Shown here: in pieces, positions 1 to 12,624 of the stretch
How the letters are laid out: every line of letters starts with the position of its first letter
How positions within the stretch are numbered: position 1 is the first letter of the stretch
DNA from: Trichaptum fuscoviolaceum
Taxonomy: Eukaryota; Basidiomycota; Agaricomycetes; Hymenochaetales; Trichaptaceae
Length of the DNA: 64,000 bases
Assembly (NCBI GenBank): GCA_910574455.1
Contig: CAJSYZ010000002.1
Location: forward strand, 1,823,671-1,887,670
Direction of reading: 5' to 3'
The notes under the pieces: generated by a model
Database searches by the model: none
Seen by the model: only the letters and a program-made list of their open reading frames with translations
Told to the model about the DNA's origin: nothing
Made by a program: the position numbers and the translations under genes

Positions 1-3
1 ACT

Positions 4-3000
4 ATGAGCTCTGCGTTGGAACAGTCTGCTTCACCTACCGACACTCGCCCCTCTGACGAGAGGAAGCAGAGTCCTCCTGCTTTCCTTGATCTTGCCGACT
101 CGGTATGTCTTGCACTCGCTTCTTCAGTGACTGTGGCGGATTCTTACGGCCAAACTTTTTTTTGTGCAGGCGGCAAGGTTGGGGTCTAATATGCCCGACA
201 TCTCAGCTGTGAGTTCCGTCTGTTTGGCTAATGCGCGAACTATTGCTGACTGCTCTGTAAATTTGTCTTCCACAGCGGGTCGAACTAAAACGCATGGAGC
301 ACGAACGTCAGCGTGTTCTGCAGCGAAAATTGTTTGAGGAGCAGATGCGTGCCCTTGAGCAGCAACAGCAGCAGGAGTTGCTCAGTCTCCCGATCGATGG
401 AAGCGCTAACAACGCCATGCAACACCTAGCGGTCTCCGCCCCGACGACTCCGCCACGGGTCAACTCGGCGTTGGCCGGCGACGCTCACCACCAGCACGCT
501 CGCTTCGTAGATCCGAAGGCTCTGTCGACTGCGGTCGGTAAGGCGGACAAGCGCAAGTCCGTCACATACCACCCGATGACTAGCAATGCGGAGTTTGAGA
601 TGGCGCAGGGAGAGGCTATTTCGCATGGTGGCCAAGGTGGTTTCAGTCGCCCTATTGGTGCAAAATCGATGCCTGCGAGCAGACGTACTTCGACCAGCGA
701 ACATGACGAGGAACTCGCGAAGCACCTTCAAGGATTGTCTATGGGCGAAAGACAGGCGTCACCCATGTCGTCTACGGCCCCTCAGCCGATTGGGAGGGCA
801 AAAGGAGCAGGTTACGGGAATGCGGAGGGTGCGCATTACATTGGCAATGGCACGGGTTACAACGCGGGAACTCTTTTGGATGAGCAGCTTGACAAAGAGA
901 TGCACAGTGAGCGAATATTGGATTGTCCAAGTGTAATGGTGTACTGATTTGCGTAAGATGCCATGTTGCACATGCCAATCTCTGACGATGACAAGTTTGG
1001 GATTGCTACGAAGGGGGACTATAACAAGGTATGAAATTTCATTCCATATTGCTCAAATGAAAATTTCATATATCAACTTCGATTATGTAGCTGTCTACTT
1101 CATCTGCTGCCTTGGATCTGGCACCTCTTTCGCAGACTCCTCCCCGCACTTCTTTCATGAACCGTGCCCACGAGTCTCGTGAGAAGTCTTCGGAATGGCC
1201 TCAGTTCACGAGTGCTTCAAGGGGAGCGGATGGTGTTACTTCGCGAAATGATCGGCGTACCGTCACGACCCCCCAGATCGGCGCCTTGCATTCAGCAGGC
1301 CTTGGCGATCTCCAGAGCAAGCTCAATGGAACCATGTCAGCGTCCGGGACGCCGCTTCTTCAGTCTCATACTCCTGGTGTATCACGCCGCTCTTCTCCGC
1401 TAGGCGGAGGCGCTGGGAACCTCCGTCCCGATCTCCTCGTGAAGACGCCGGGTACGCCCCAATCGAGTTCGGACGTGCAGTCGTTGAGCAGCCGCCTTGC
1501 CGCGCAGGGCCTTGGCTCCGATAATGATCTGAGCGCATCGCTGTCGCGCATCTCGCCGTCACAGTATGACAGCCCGATCACGTTCGGTAGCTCTAATAGT
1601 CTCGATGAGCAGCTGCAGGCTCAGTATGACGCTGATTCCCTTTTCCTCAACGAACGGGGCTTGGATAATGGGCGATTCAACGGTTACAGCTTCGATGGCA
1701 ATTCGCGCGTGAATGGCGGTAGCATTGGTGGAGGCTCGACTGCTCTCTATCATCATAGCGGTTCTCGTTTCGGCCTTGGTATGGGCGGGCGATTGAACGG
1801 TCCGGATGCAAAGATGAATGGTCTTCATGGACCCAAGCACAAGCGTGGGGATATTGATCGTAAGAACAGCTATCTCATACTAAATAGCGCCACATATTGA
1901 CTTCAATGGTACAGTTAACCGTTTTGCTGGCACTCGTCTTGAGGAGCTGCAGGGCGAGATTGCAAATCTTTGCAAAGACCAACATGGATGCCGCTTCCTG
2001 CAGAAGAAGCTCGAGGAGGGTGTTCCAGAACATCGCGACATGATCTTCCGCGAAACATTTGGTCATTTTGCGGAACTTATGATCGGTGAGTAAAGTTTTT
2101 CTTCGCATCGTGAAAAAATGAGCTCGCTTACATTCGATTTTCATGGGGGAAAAGATCCATTTGGCAATTATCTCTGCCAAAAGCTCTTGGAGTATTCGAC
2201 CGATGATCAGCGCAACTTGATCTGCGAATCCGTGGCGCAGGACCTTGTCAATATCTCGCTCAACATGCACGGCACACGGGCTGTCCAGAAAATGATCGAC
2301 TTCCTCTCCACTCAGCGCCAGGCAAGTCCGAGTTTTGATTACAACTCTTTCCCTATATTGCTTACGCACGGACGGAAGCAGGCTGATCTTAGATACAATG
2401 CTCAGATTCATTCGATTATCGTCGCTTTGAGCTTGCATGTTGTCGTGCTCATCAAGGACCTCAATGGTAACCATGTCATTCAGAAGTGCTTGAACAAGCT
2501 CGCGCCTGAGGATAACCAGGTATGTGTGCATTTCGCTTTACTTGCACCAATATAATAACTTCTGCCCTTTTCAACAGTTCATCTACAATGCTGTTGCTGC
2601 TAATTGTGTCGAGGTTGCGACCCACCGCCACGGTTGCTGTGTTTTGCAGAGATGCATTGACCATGCCTCGGATCAGCAAAGAATCCAGCTTGTCAATGAG
2701 ATTACCTATAATGCGTTGACCCTCGTTCAGGATCCTTACGGCAACTATGTGAGGGTTTTCGCTTCATTTCGAAACACTTAATAAGATGTTAATGATCTTC
2801 TCGATAGGTTGTCCAATACATTCTCGATCTTAATGACAACCGCTTTAGCGACGCTGTCATACGGCAGTTTACCGGTAACGTCTGTGCCCTTTCTGTTCAG
2901 AAGTTCAGCTCCAATGTCATCGAGAAAGTGAGTTTATTACCGCCGATATTTCCACCTCGGTTCCTGAGTGTCTTTTTTGTTAGTGCATCCGAGTTGCCGA

Positions 3001-3766
3001 ACACACTACGCGCAAGATGCTGATCGAGGAGTTGCTCAACCGCACTCGTCTTGAGAAACTCCTTCGCGATTCCTTCGGCAATTATTGCGTTCAGGTTAGT
3101 ATTTCGCTTCTCTGCGAATAATTTTTTCTGAGATTTTCGCAGACTGCCCTTGACTACGCTGAGGCGAGCCAGCGAGCCCTGCTCGTTGAGGGCATCCGCC
3201 CAATTCTTCCTTTAATCCGTAACACGCCCTATGGCAAGCGCATTCAATCCAAGCTCCAGCGTGAGCAGATGGAACTCGCTGGTGCGAACGGCATGGGTCA
3301 GTACGGTGGCGGCGCACCGTATGGACAGCAGTCGATGATGAACCTTTCGCTTAACACACAAGGCCTTGGGCCTCAAGGGCAGTCGGGCATCAACCAGGGT
3401 CGTCACATCGGCCATCCGGTTTACTCGAACTCCATTGGCGATATGCATAGCTCGGCTCGCTCGCCAATCTATGGTATGAGTCCTGGAGCGCAAAATGGAC
3501 TTGGTCACGCCAACGGTTTACATAGCCACGGAATCCAGCAGCCTCTACACCACCTCCATAACCAGCCCTTGCACTCGCTTCAGCCTCAGTCGATCGACAG
3601 CTATGTCCTCCAATCGGGTCACTCCCATGGACTCGGATCAGGAAACGGTTTCGCTGGCGTAGGTGGGTTTTCGAACGGGATCCAGGTGTCTGCACCCTAC
3701 GCTGGCTCCCTTACCGGCGGTCTCAGTGATCCTTACCAACGCACAACTTATGGGTACGGCATGTGA
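4..3766 (+). CDS. PUF4: Pumilio-family RNA-binding protein, Puf4/Mpt5 type
   Basis: Post-transcriptional regulator that binds the 3' UTR of target mRNAs in the cytoplasm. My model has exons 4-102, 170-208, 276-906, 958-1028, 1091-1859, 1915-2085, 2155-2321, 2382-2519, 2578-2748, 2808-2927, 2984-3094 and 3143-3766, all in phase, giving about 1036 residues. The first half is Ser/Gln-rich and disordered. The PUM-HD begins in the 1915 exon with CKDQHGCRFLQKKL and continues through HGTRAVQKMI, KDLNGNHVIQKCL, THRHGCCVLQRCIDH, DPYGNYVVQYI, SSNVIEKC and DSFGNYCVQTALD. The combination of CKDQHGCRFLQK and THRHGCCVLQRC is the Puf4/Mpt5 signature rather than Puf3. The tail is rich in Gly, His, Gln and Ser. 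The intron at 2322-2381 has a GC donor. The first ATG lies 3 nt from the window edge, so the true start could be upstream. Confidence 0.9.
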
Positions 3767-4416
3767 ATGCGCCTCTAATCTTATGCGAAACCGATACGCA
3801 ACATTTGTTCAAGACAAAATCAAAGACATACATGCAATATGCCCATCAAGTTCGCTTCCATCAGGATTCTCTGACGATACCACTTTGCTACCGTACCCGC
3901 GTAAACCTCAGGTCCTTTTAATCTGTTTTCGCGTCCACTCGTTTCAGCTTCTCGTTACCCATTGTCTCTATATCACCTCGCTAACGTCCCATCCTCAAAC
4001 TCTTGAACTTATCAAGAACCCCCTGCATACTGTATTTCTTCGCAATTGATCAACCTCTTAGTATTGCTTTTTAGTATTTTGTTCTAGGTACTGGACACTT
4101 GTTTTCCGTTCTTGAATTGTCAGTGTACAGCACAGCGGTCTTACCCCCAGTATCTTCCCCCATATCGTCGGTCACCCCTCATTGTCTAATAGCTAACACA
4201 CTTGTTTGTCAGCCTGACATTTGTACTTACTCACAATTCATTGTTTCTCAGTAATTTTGGATTTTTTGTGTGAATAAAAGGAGTTGTTGTTTCTTAAACC
4301 GGCCTACTATGACATCGTTCCACTCACGCGCATGAAAGCGATTATTGGAGTTGAGACTATAGTCTGCTTGCCACTCATCCATGTCTATGCCTTCATGAAG
4401 TTAGTGTCTAATATCG
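3767..4416. other. intergenic, PUF 3' end to K+ channel start
   Basis: There is no supported coding sequence. The stretch is pyrimidine-rich and should hold the PUF4 3' UTR and the promoter of the channel gene. No repeat or RNA gene is visible. Confidence 0.5.
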
Positions 4417-6769
4417 ATGCTACCGTCAAAGGAAGACCTTAAATCTTTCCCGGTCTTCGCGCCGCTCCTTGCGGCAGTTTTCGCACCACTCAGCACCCTT
4501 ATAGACATCCCTGCGCTCACCGAACCTTGGTTCTTCCACTCGACATCGAATGGCCTGCAGAAACTACCGGACCCCCATCCAAACCTTGCACTTAGTGGTA
4601 TCGGACTCTTCTTCAATGTCTTAGCCAATGGCCTGCTCATAGCCAGATTCTCTACCACCGAACGATGGTGGAGAATTGCCACAAGACTTTCAATGGCCTG
4701 CTGGATTCTGAAGGTTTGAGGCAAATTCATATTATACTACATCATAAAAATAATTCTATGCTGTCGCTATGGACCGTAGTTCTGCATAGCTCTGGGCAAC
4801 GTACTTGCGTACGGGATTCTTACTCGCAATGATCCAGGCATTAGCTATGGGGAAGGATTCTGGTGTGCGTGAGTTACATTCCACAACTATACTCTCATTA
4901 GGTGTGCACTGAACAATTTGTGCCGTCTTCAGTGTTGTATCTCTAGTGGTCTCCCTTGCAATCTTGCTCTTTCTGTTATGCCACTTCATTTTCCAATTCC
5001 TACCCAACAAAGGCAAGACATCCGCCTCTGTCAGACAACTGCAAGTGCGGATAGCTGGACGGCAATTCATGCTGCAAACACAATATTTTGTCGGGACAAT
5101 CGGTATCCTCGCACTATATATGTCCCGCCTAGAGAATTGGACTTTCGTTCAGGGCATATATTTCTCTGTAGTCACCTTTCTAACAATTGGATTCGGCGAT
5201 TTCTACCCAACGAAACCTGCGACGCAAATCGTGCTCTTTCCCTTCGTCCTGGTCGGAATTGTCCAGTTGGCCAGCTTAATCGACATGATTGTGCGCTTCT
5301 TCTCGTCGCGCGTAGCATCACGTCATGCACAACAGCGCACAAAGTATGAGCAGAAGAGGGAGGAGGAAGAAACCCAACTTGGGCAGGAACCGGATCTTGA
5401 GCGGGAATTGATTTTCTTGGAACGTTTATATTCTTCGATAGGCAAGAAGAAGGAGACGGAGGATATCATCTTAAGCATCCTTGGATTTCTTATCTTCTGG
5501 GTAATCGGTGCACTTATTTTCTCGCAAACAGAGGTGTGTAATCGTATGCCTCGTCTTTATTAAGTATTAGTAGCTCATCGGCGAGATTTCAGTCTTGGAC
5601 TTATGGACAAGGTCTTTACTTCTCTTATGTCTTCTTCTTTTCGATCGGGTACGGCGACTACGTACCTATCAGCCCTGCTGGACGAGGTACGGATACTCAC
5701 GTTGTAATTTGGCTTACACCTAGAGCTAACAAGGTTTCGACGTGCAGTTATATTCATCGTCTATTCTCTCGTCGCCGTCCCCGTCATGGCCTCCTTTGCG
5801 GTGCAAACTATTCAAAACGTATTGAAAAGCACCCTAGCTAATCGACTGCGGCGGAAACGCGCAGATGCTGGTTTGGATGTAGAATTCGACGCGCACGATG
5901 GCAAACTTCATTATGGAAAGGATAGTGGGACGAAGAAAGTTTCTTCGACGTCTCCTTCCGAGGAAACTGCGAGAGATGGTGGACAGGTCGAAAGCGCTCG
6001 GAATGAAGGGGAGAGTAAGCAGGTTCAGGAGGCACAACAGCTTCCAGAGGACGCGCAAAAGAGAATAGAAAATTCTTTGCGAGATTGGAATAAACCCCAC
6101 GGATACTACATTGCGAGGAGCCATAAACACATCGAAGAGAAACTTGCTCTGGCCTCTCGGTCCCACAGCAAAGTCAAACTTGATGAAGGGAACAATGATG
6201 AGGTCAAAATGCCTCCCAATGCCGCCGCAGAAGTGGAAAAAGATACGAACGCGGAAGAACGTGCGTCCCTGGAATTTGCGGAACGCGATGCGGATCGAGT
6301 TCTTACAGAGTACGTCCTTGAGCTTGCTGTGGAACTTGAAAAACATGCGCGAAGGCTACTGCTTGCGCACATGGAAGAGGGCAGTAACGCACGAATGCTT
6401 TTGAAGGCCGATCGCATAGTACAACTTCGAAACATACGCGCACTCGCTAGGCAAGAGGGGTGTGGCTCTAAATGTTCCAACGGAGGCGAAAACGGGAATG
6501 GTCAGCCAGCTAACGCGAGCGAGGGGGGGAAACCGATAAATGCACTCATGCGCAAGTACTATGAAGAAGAAGCGGAACTCCTCCCTGCGCCGACAGATCT
6601 TGATGAGCGCGAGACTCTAGACGAGGTCACTCGCTACCGCGAAGCCTTTGCAGGACTACTCGCCGCCGGTAGTCGTCTTCTGGGGCTCAAAGACGAAGAA
6701 AAACGCCTATTTGAGAGGAGGATGAAAGAGTTTGAAGTAGGAGATGACGAAGCTACAAGGAGCAGCTGA
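4417..6769 (+). CDS. TOK1: TOK-type outward-rectifier potassium channel (8 TM, 2 pore)
   Basis: Plasma-membrane K+ channel of the fungal TOK family. Exons 4417-4713, 4780-4868, 4933-5533, 5593-5686 and 5748-6769 are in phase and give 700 residues, close to yeast Tok1 (691). Four hydrophobic segments come first, then a pore loop with the selectivity motif TIGFGDFYP, a sixth segment, a long charged linker (EEEETQLGQE), then a second pore with SIGYGDYVP and an eighth segment ending near residue 375. Both selectivity filters are intact. The cytoplasmic C-tail is about 325 residues, highly charged, with long predicted helices. The acceptor at 4778-4779 was chosen because it restores the hydrophobic segment. 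The start codon is the first ATG before the first membrane span. A further upstream exon cannot be excluded. Confidence 0.9.
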
Positions 6770-7141
6770 AGCACGGTCTTCTTTCGTTATTTGGTGACAT
6801 GAATTCATGGTTTTGCAAGTAATTGTATTCTAATTTGCACAAAAACTTTCACGGCACCAGTCCGTCAACTCGCTCTCGCATGAAATAAGGAGCTATACCC
6901 TGTACATATCCCATCTTGATGTATATTTTTAACAATAAAGCATTCAAACTGCGCAAAGCAAGGTAGTGCCTTGCGATCCTTCGTTCTGTACTTCGATCCC
7001 TCCGACTGATTTTTTTTCCATACGATCATATTCGATGTTCAAAAGGCCACATATAGAACATGTTTGTAGAGAAATGCGAGTCGAGGCAAACAAATGAAAG
7101 CGAAGAAAGAAAAGGACCAAAGAGTGGCGATAGATGGCCCT
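6770..7141. other. intergenic between two convergent genes
   Basis: The stretch separates the K+ channel (+) from RPS29 (-). It holds only 3' UTR sequence, with an AATAAA-like signal near 6933, and no supported gene. Confidence 0.5.
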
Positions 7142-7519
7142 TTACCGGTTCTAATGTATGGTACATATTGAGTATGCTATTAACACATAGTTTCAGCAGA
7201 TAAACACACCTTGACGAAACCGATCGCAGCAGACTTCTCACGGAAGCACTGGCGGCAGAGGTCGAGGCCGTATTTGCGGATGAGACCAGCCTGGTGCGCG
7301 CAGAGGCGGCTGATGATTCCAACACGACCAGAGAAACAAAAGCATATTCCCGCAGATCCAGTCCCAGTAGTTCGACATTCCAGATTCCACAGATTCCATA
7401 GAGTAAATTTGATTCGTCAGTTCCGTTTCGAAGTATTCGATACAAGCTGCAACGCACCACTGACGGCTGCCCTTACCGTACTTGCGAGGGCGGGAGAACC
7501 AGACGGCGTCGTGCGTCAT
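7142..7519 (-). CDS. RPS29: 40S ribosomal protein S29 (uS14)
   Basis: Small-subunit ribosomal protein with one zinc-binding site. Three exons on the minus strand (7519-7458, 7309-7210, 7150-7142) give 56 residues, exactly the usual length of S29. The protein starts [20 protein letters not shown] and continues through [21 protein letters not shown] to FVKNR. The zinc ligands CxxC (CRLC) and CxxC (CRQC) are present, the first Cys being split by intron 1. The last exon encodes only two residues and the stop. The first intron is long for this genome (148 nt), which is common in fungal ribosomal protein genes. Open reading frames in the neighbouring frames are shadows. Confidence 0.96.
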
Positions 7520-8175
7520 TTTTGCGTGTGTTTAGTCTACATTGTTCCAAGATTTAGTTATTCCCAATAATTCATATAGGGCAGTAGGGAGATCCATACT
7601 TTTGAGGTCGGCAACGCTTGAGGACGTATACTGGGTGTCGATGAACGTTTCGATATTTCCTGACGAGAATGGGAAGCAGCGCGGCCCTGAACTATACAGT
7701 TCTGAATAAGCACGATGATGATCCCATACATGGTAGCCGTACTTTCCCGATGCGGCATCTCTTCTCGACACTGCAAGTCTGCAGCAAATGCATGACAGTA
7801 ATATAACATATATTTACATGCTAAAAAATGTGTGCAGCCAAGTTGTCTGCAACCCTTGACTCCCTCGCATACGATCTGTACGTATAGTCTACAACAAAGC
7901 TATGGTATGCAAATACATGTATATATAGGTATTTATCATCAATACGCATCCCGCCAGACAACTTCCACGATCAATGACCGGAAGAGTCTCCGAAATCAAA
8001 TTCACAGCCCCCTACACATGGCGCATAATGTGTCAAGCGACTGACATTAGTAGCCTTGCGACGAACAAGTCAAGAAGATATCAACCAAATAATGACTGTT
8101 TCGCTTACAGGCCTGGCTCAAATATGGCGTGCTCTGAAGTCTGTTCTATCCCTGGTGAGAGCCATTCGTAGACCT
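7520..8175. other. intergenic, RPS29 promoter side
   Basis: RPS29 is transcribed away from this stretch, and ORC5 ends at its right edge. It therefore carries the RPS29 promoter and the ORC5 3' UTR. I see no gene, repeat or RNA. Confidence 0.5.
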
Positions 8176-10033
8176 TTACGTCTGTTCCCAAACCAGTTCG
8201 CTGAGAGGGATTGACATCTCACGTGCAATAGCCATCGCATGTTCATGGGTAATTCCGCATCGAAACATAGGTGCTTCAATCTTCTCTGAGGCTGTCGTTC
8301 GATGAAGAAGGCGCATAGATACAAGTTCCTGTATCTATATCGTTGAAACGTTTGGTTTGGTTAGAATATGTTAATGAGAGATCAACGAGGAATCTGATCT
8401 CACTACAGCCGCGGTCTGAATACGGTAGACTCCATTCTCTGCGTCAACGCCACTCGCATCAATGAACAAGCCAGGTTTATCCTCATGATCATCATATTCC
8501 ATCATGAGAGCACCGAGTATTGCGACGAGTCTGTCGTAAGGGAAGGCAGTAGGTCCAAGCAAACGCTGTGGTACCTTTATATCAAGTTTCTTGATTAGAG
8601 GTATACCTTAGTGTGAAAGAAGATGGAGCATACCTTCGCAACAGTCCCTTGCTTGACTTTCCTTGTTCCTCCACCGCGCTTCCGGTGTCGTGTGCGCTCG
8701 TCTGGACCGCGTACAAACATACGGACGTCCGTTTTAGCAGGGTTCGTCGATGCCAAGAATGAGGCGAGTATAATGAACTTGGAGAGTCGGGAAAGCTGTG
8801 GAAACATGGATATTCCCGGAGTGACGATCTTCGGTGGGGGGAATGCGTGACCCATAGATTGAGATAATCTAAATCCCGCAGGTGGTGCGCTTACTTCTCG
8901 CCATTCCTTCAAACTGATTAATCGAGGATACAGACTTTCGATTGCAGTTGTCAAGGACGGCGTGAAAAGTCGGATGAGGCGAAATCGCCCGTCCTCAGAC
9001 GGAGCATCGTACGGCCCATCTTTTTGCTGCCTCCAGTCCTCCAGGACAGGGCTAGCAAATGCCGGCCATTGGGCACCCACAATATACCCTAATTCTTTTG
9101 GATCATTAGTGAAAGGCGAGCATACGTCGTAGACAGTCTCCACGAAATGAGCGAAGAGGCCGCGGAGAGAAGGATGGAAGCATGATATCGAGGAGGACGT
9201 AGACAAAGAATGGCTGGGGAAACGTTTAATGATATTTAATATAATCTCTATAATTCATCGAGAGTTATTAGATTTCCGTAACAAAGATAAGAAGAATGAT
9301 GATAGTACCTTGCTTGCTCGGAGGATCCACATTAATACGAAAAGGGTCCACAATATTTCCCGAGGAGATGTTCACATGCTCCCACTCTACATCGCTCAAG
9401 AAAACTGTCGATATGTTTCGGCCTGTCTAAAACAACTTTGAGTCGCGGAACGTACAGGCTGAGACATGAGATACACACGAGCTCTTGCAGTCGGGTCAGA
9501 GGAACAAGAAGTTCTGGGATGTTATTCCTTAAATTTTCAGCCCGATCGAAAACGATGATTATCTTTCTGTTTGCATTTCCGTCAGAAGATGACTCCACGG
9601 TACCATCTTCTCGGGCGTTCAGCAAGGCAGGTGCTTGACGAAGACCATGGAGGAAACTGTCAAGACTGTCGTTCCATCTAGTATCGACTCCCTCTATATT
9701 GAATACTCGGTAGCCATCATCCCAGGATGGGTTCCAGTTCAGAAGGCCATTGAGGACAGTATCGTACAGTATTCTCGGAGAGAAACAGGCCACGCAGTCT
9801 ACCTTCACGTAGGTTAGAGGCGTACCGTTTTCAAGATTTGATAAGGATGAGAGCGTAGAAAGCAGTAAGCTTCGTGTAGCGTCAATGCTAAAGGCGTCAT
9901 GAATATATAAGAAGTTAGGAAACTTTGCAGGCAGAAGCGATGCTAGCTGTGTTATTTGCTGTTCTCTCCCGGGGTATGCTTCGAATAAATCAGCGATAAC
10001 CTGCGCAAGAAGATCTGAAGCCCCGGAATCCAT
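8176..10033 (-). CDS. ORC5: origin recognition complex subunit 5
   Basis: AAA+-like subunit of ORC, which marks replication origins. Exons on the minus strand are 10033-9479, 9426-9309, 9247-8634, 8574-8404 and 8328-8176, giving about 536 residues. N-terminal hallmark: EAYPGREQQITQL. A Walker-B-like IIIVFDRAENLR follows. The P-loop position reads YIHDAFSIDATRS and lacks the GKT/S of a working Walker A. The C-terminal Orc5 domain shows ILASFLASTNPAKTDVRMF, RLLGPTAFPYDRLVAILGAL and finally ELVSMRLL to the stop. Splice sites were picked by phase and by these motifs. For example, the acceptor at 9248 restores the frame leading to VETVYDVCSPFTNDPKELGY. A pyrimidine-rich acceptor just upstream (minus strand, near 10072) suggests a 5' UTR intron or an extra 5' exon. 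Confidence 0.9.
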
Positions 10034-10385
10034 AAGACTCGTAAGAATAGGGTGCAAGTCAGGCGAGCAGCTAGTGTAAGGAAAATAGAATGTCGGAGAC
10101 TAAGTCAAGTTGGAAAGCTGAACACCGTGACTGGCGGCAAGACGACGCGTCTCGATCGGACGCGAACAGTGACACCGCACGTGGGTCGTGTAACATACAT
10201 AGTGCGTCCTTCAAGTTCATGTTATGCGGGTTTACAGAACTCCACCTCATCGTCTTACTTCCATCTCTCCTAGCGTACAATGCTACAAGCTGCATGTTAA
10301 ATTACAATGTGCAGGACCAGGATACTAATCAATATGATACAGTACAACAACTATGCGGGGGATACTATTACGACATATATCGACA

Positions 10386-12295
10386 TTACTTGTTAACATC
10401 AGACTCGAAAACAACAGTCGCCTTCAGCAAAACGTCAAAATCTCTCCTGCTCGCGCCAGCGCCTCCACTTTTCGATTCCGACCGGGAATGTGAACGGACT
10501 AGTTTCGCCAGCCCTATCTCCCGAGTACATAAGACCTGTGCCGGTTTCTTGCTCGACGGTAAGTTCCACTTCACGATGCTCGCTCCTAGTTTCTGCATGA
10601 AGTCTTTGTTGAAATAGCTTCCTGGCCGAGCGCAGAGGACTTTGTACTCGGCAGTCCGAGGTCCTTCTCGTATTCGTACGGCCAGCGTCTCAGTGGATTT
10701 TAATAGGGATGTCAATGCGGGACCGATGGTCTTCCGACAACTTTCTTGGATGGCACTCGGCTCTTCTCGGGCGCCTGATAGAGACAGAACAGTCACAACA
10801 TTTGTCAATGTTTTCTGCATAGCGATTTCTGGGCTTTCGACGGCATAGCGCACAACTCGGCGGACTGCGCAGGAAAGTCGTGAGCAGCAAGTACATGGCT
10901 TATCTGGAATTAACTCATACCTTCGGGTCCTTCTGCTTGCCGCCGGGGAATCTCGACCTCGTGTGTACGCGAGGACCAGTTCTCGACTGCCTTCAGGATG
11001 TGATAAGCAATGAGCGTCTGAAGCGCCAACTCGACGACTGTCTTTTCCTTGCTATGATCTCTTGTCCTCAACAACTGCACCATCAAGAACCCAATACCCT
11101 CGTTTACATCCGCAACCATCTTGTTATCCACTACAAACGTCTTCACCCCGGCCTTGAACGAGTATGACTCGACGCATGATCGTGCGATCTCCAGTAGCTC
11201 CGAATTTATGCCGCGCACCATTTTCACTAATTCTGCAGAGTTGATGGGCGAGTCTGGTGTGGACGACGATGGCGATGGCGATAACATGGGTGAGGGCGAG
11301 GGGGGGACGTCACCGTTGACGTTAACGTATTCGGGCTCGGTCAAACTTGTGCTCGCGCTGATGGCACTAGCCAAACTGCTCCCACTTCCACCCGCACTTA
11401 CAATCGTGCTTGAACTACTGTTCACAGCAGTAGCAATATCCAAACTCGGCCTTGGCGAGCTCTGTGTCCCAAACTGCAGCCGTAGTCGTCGGTTATCCTC
11501 TGTGAGTCGACTCAGCTTTTGCATGAGCTTTTCCCGGGCATCTGCGGAGTTTCTCAGCTGCGATCGAAGGCTTTCGATTTGCGCGTTCGCCTCGGTGCAT
11601 TGCGCTGCGTTTCGGTCAGCTTCTGCTTGGGCTTGGAGATACTTGTGCGTCATGGAGAGTAAGTCTGACTTGAGGCTTTCAATCATCAACGCGTATTCTT
11701 GGTTTGTGCCCTCCGCACTGTTATTTAAGTTCGACGAAAACTCCTGCTGCTGGTCTCTCTTCCATTGGTACATAGCAATCGAGCCTGCGATCAAGCAATT
11801 TTCCGTCAGCGCTGAAACGACTTATTTCCATCCGAACAGATCGGGCACCTAAACGGAGGAGAACATTGCATACGCACGTCTTCTATCTGGCACAGGAGTG
11901 TGAACGTGCAAGTCCCTTAAGCGCTCAGCCAGTCCCTCTTCGCCTTCCAATAAATCCACCAGCGTAGCGTCCGATACCACCTCTCTACGGCTTCGCGGCT
12001 CTATATCCCTTGGATTGAGAAACGACACTATAATTCCAGACGAAATCGAACAGAGTCGGGTACGAAGAACGGAAATGTGAAGTTAGAGCCGTGGTCAAGG
12101 TACAAAAAGGCTATGATCATCGCAATATACGCACTCTTCTCCCGTTGTGCCCAGGTCCTAGGAAGCTTGATGTAGACTCAAGAAATCACTGTACAGCGCC
12201 TCGATTCGATCACACCTGACAGCGTGGAAAGATGAACTTGGAGAAGCGTTGTCGAGGACGTCAAGAAGCGCCAGGTCGAGCACGGCAGTGCAAGG
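10386..12295 (-). CDS. unrecognised coiled-coil protein
   Basis: I do not recognise a named family. Well-supported minus-strand exons are 11811-10921 and 10864-10386 (with the stop). They are preceded by a coding exon ending at 11878 (reading DATLVDLLEGEEGLAERLRD) and further upstream coding segments near 12050-12295 (LPRTWAQREKSAYIAM; AVLDLALLDVLDNASPSS). The 11811 exon begins LTENCLIAGSIAMYQWKRD and then has a heptad-rich coiled coil of about 90 residues, a Ser/Pro-rich linker, and a conserved-looking helical block with LLRTRDHSKEKTVVELALQTL. The joins upstream of 11878 and the start codon are not resolved. An open frame at 12624-12325 may be the first exon. Probably a cytoplasmic scaffold protein, by inference only. 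Confidence 0.6.
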
Positions 12296-12624
12296 TATCT
12301 ATTATCAAGAACAAGGGAATGGGATTAGGAAGGAGCGTAAGGCCCCGTGGGGGATGGAGAGATAGACGTATGTGGGCTTTGCGAGTACTGCAGGAGGCAT
12401 TTTATGGCGGTCAGAAGAAATTTGCGCATATGCAAGTACACAAATGATCTAATGCGATCAGGTCCAAGATCTGGAGCTGCCAATGGTTCGCGAACTCGGA
12501 ACCGGCTATCTTGCGACGACCGAAAATAGACTGCAAGTGGTTCGCTAATGGATGAAGGGCGATTCCACCGAGATAAGAGCGACCACAAAAGCTTAGCTCT
12601 TCCCCACTTCTCTCTCGAACCCAT

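Noticed and set aside
9247..9309. A frameshift in ORC5 between SKQ and the C-terminal domain
   Set aside because: Using the acceptor at 9248 (ttatag) instead of the later cccag gives EIILNIIKRFPS and restores the frame. No frameshift is needed.
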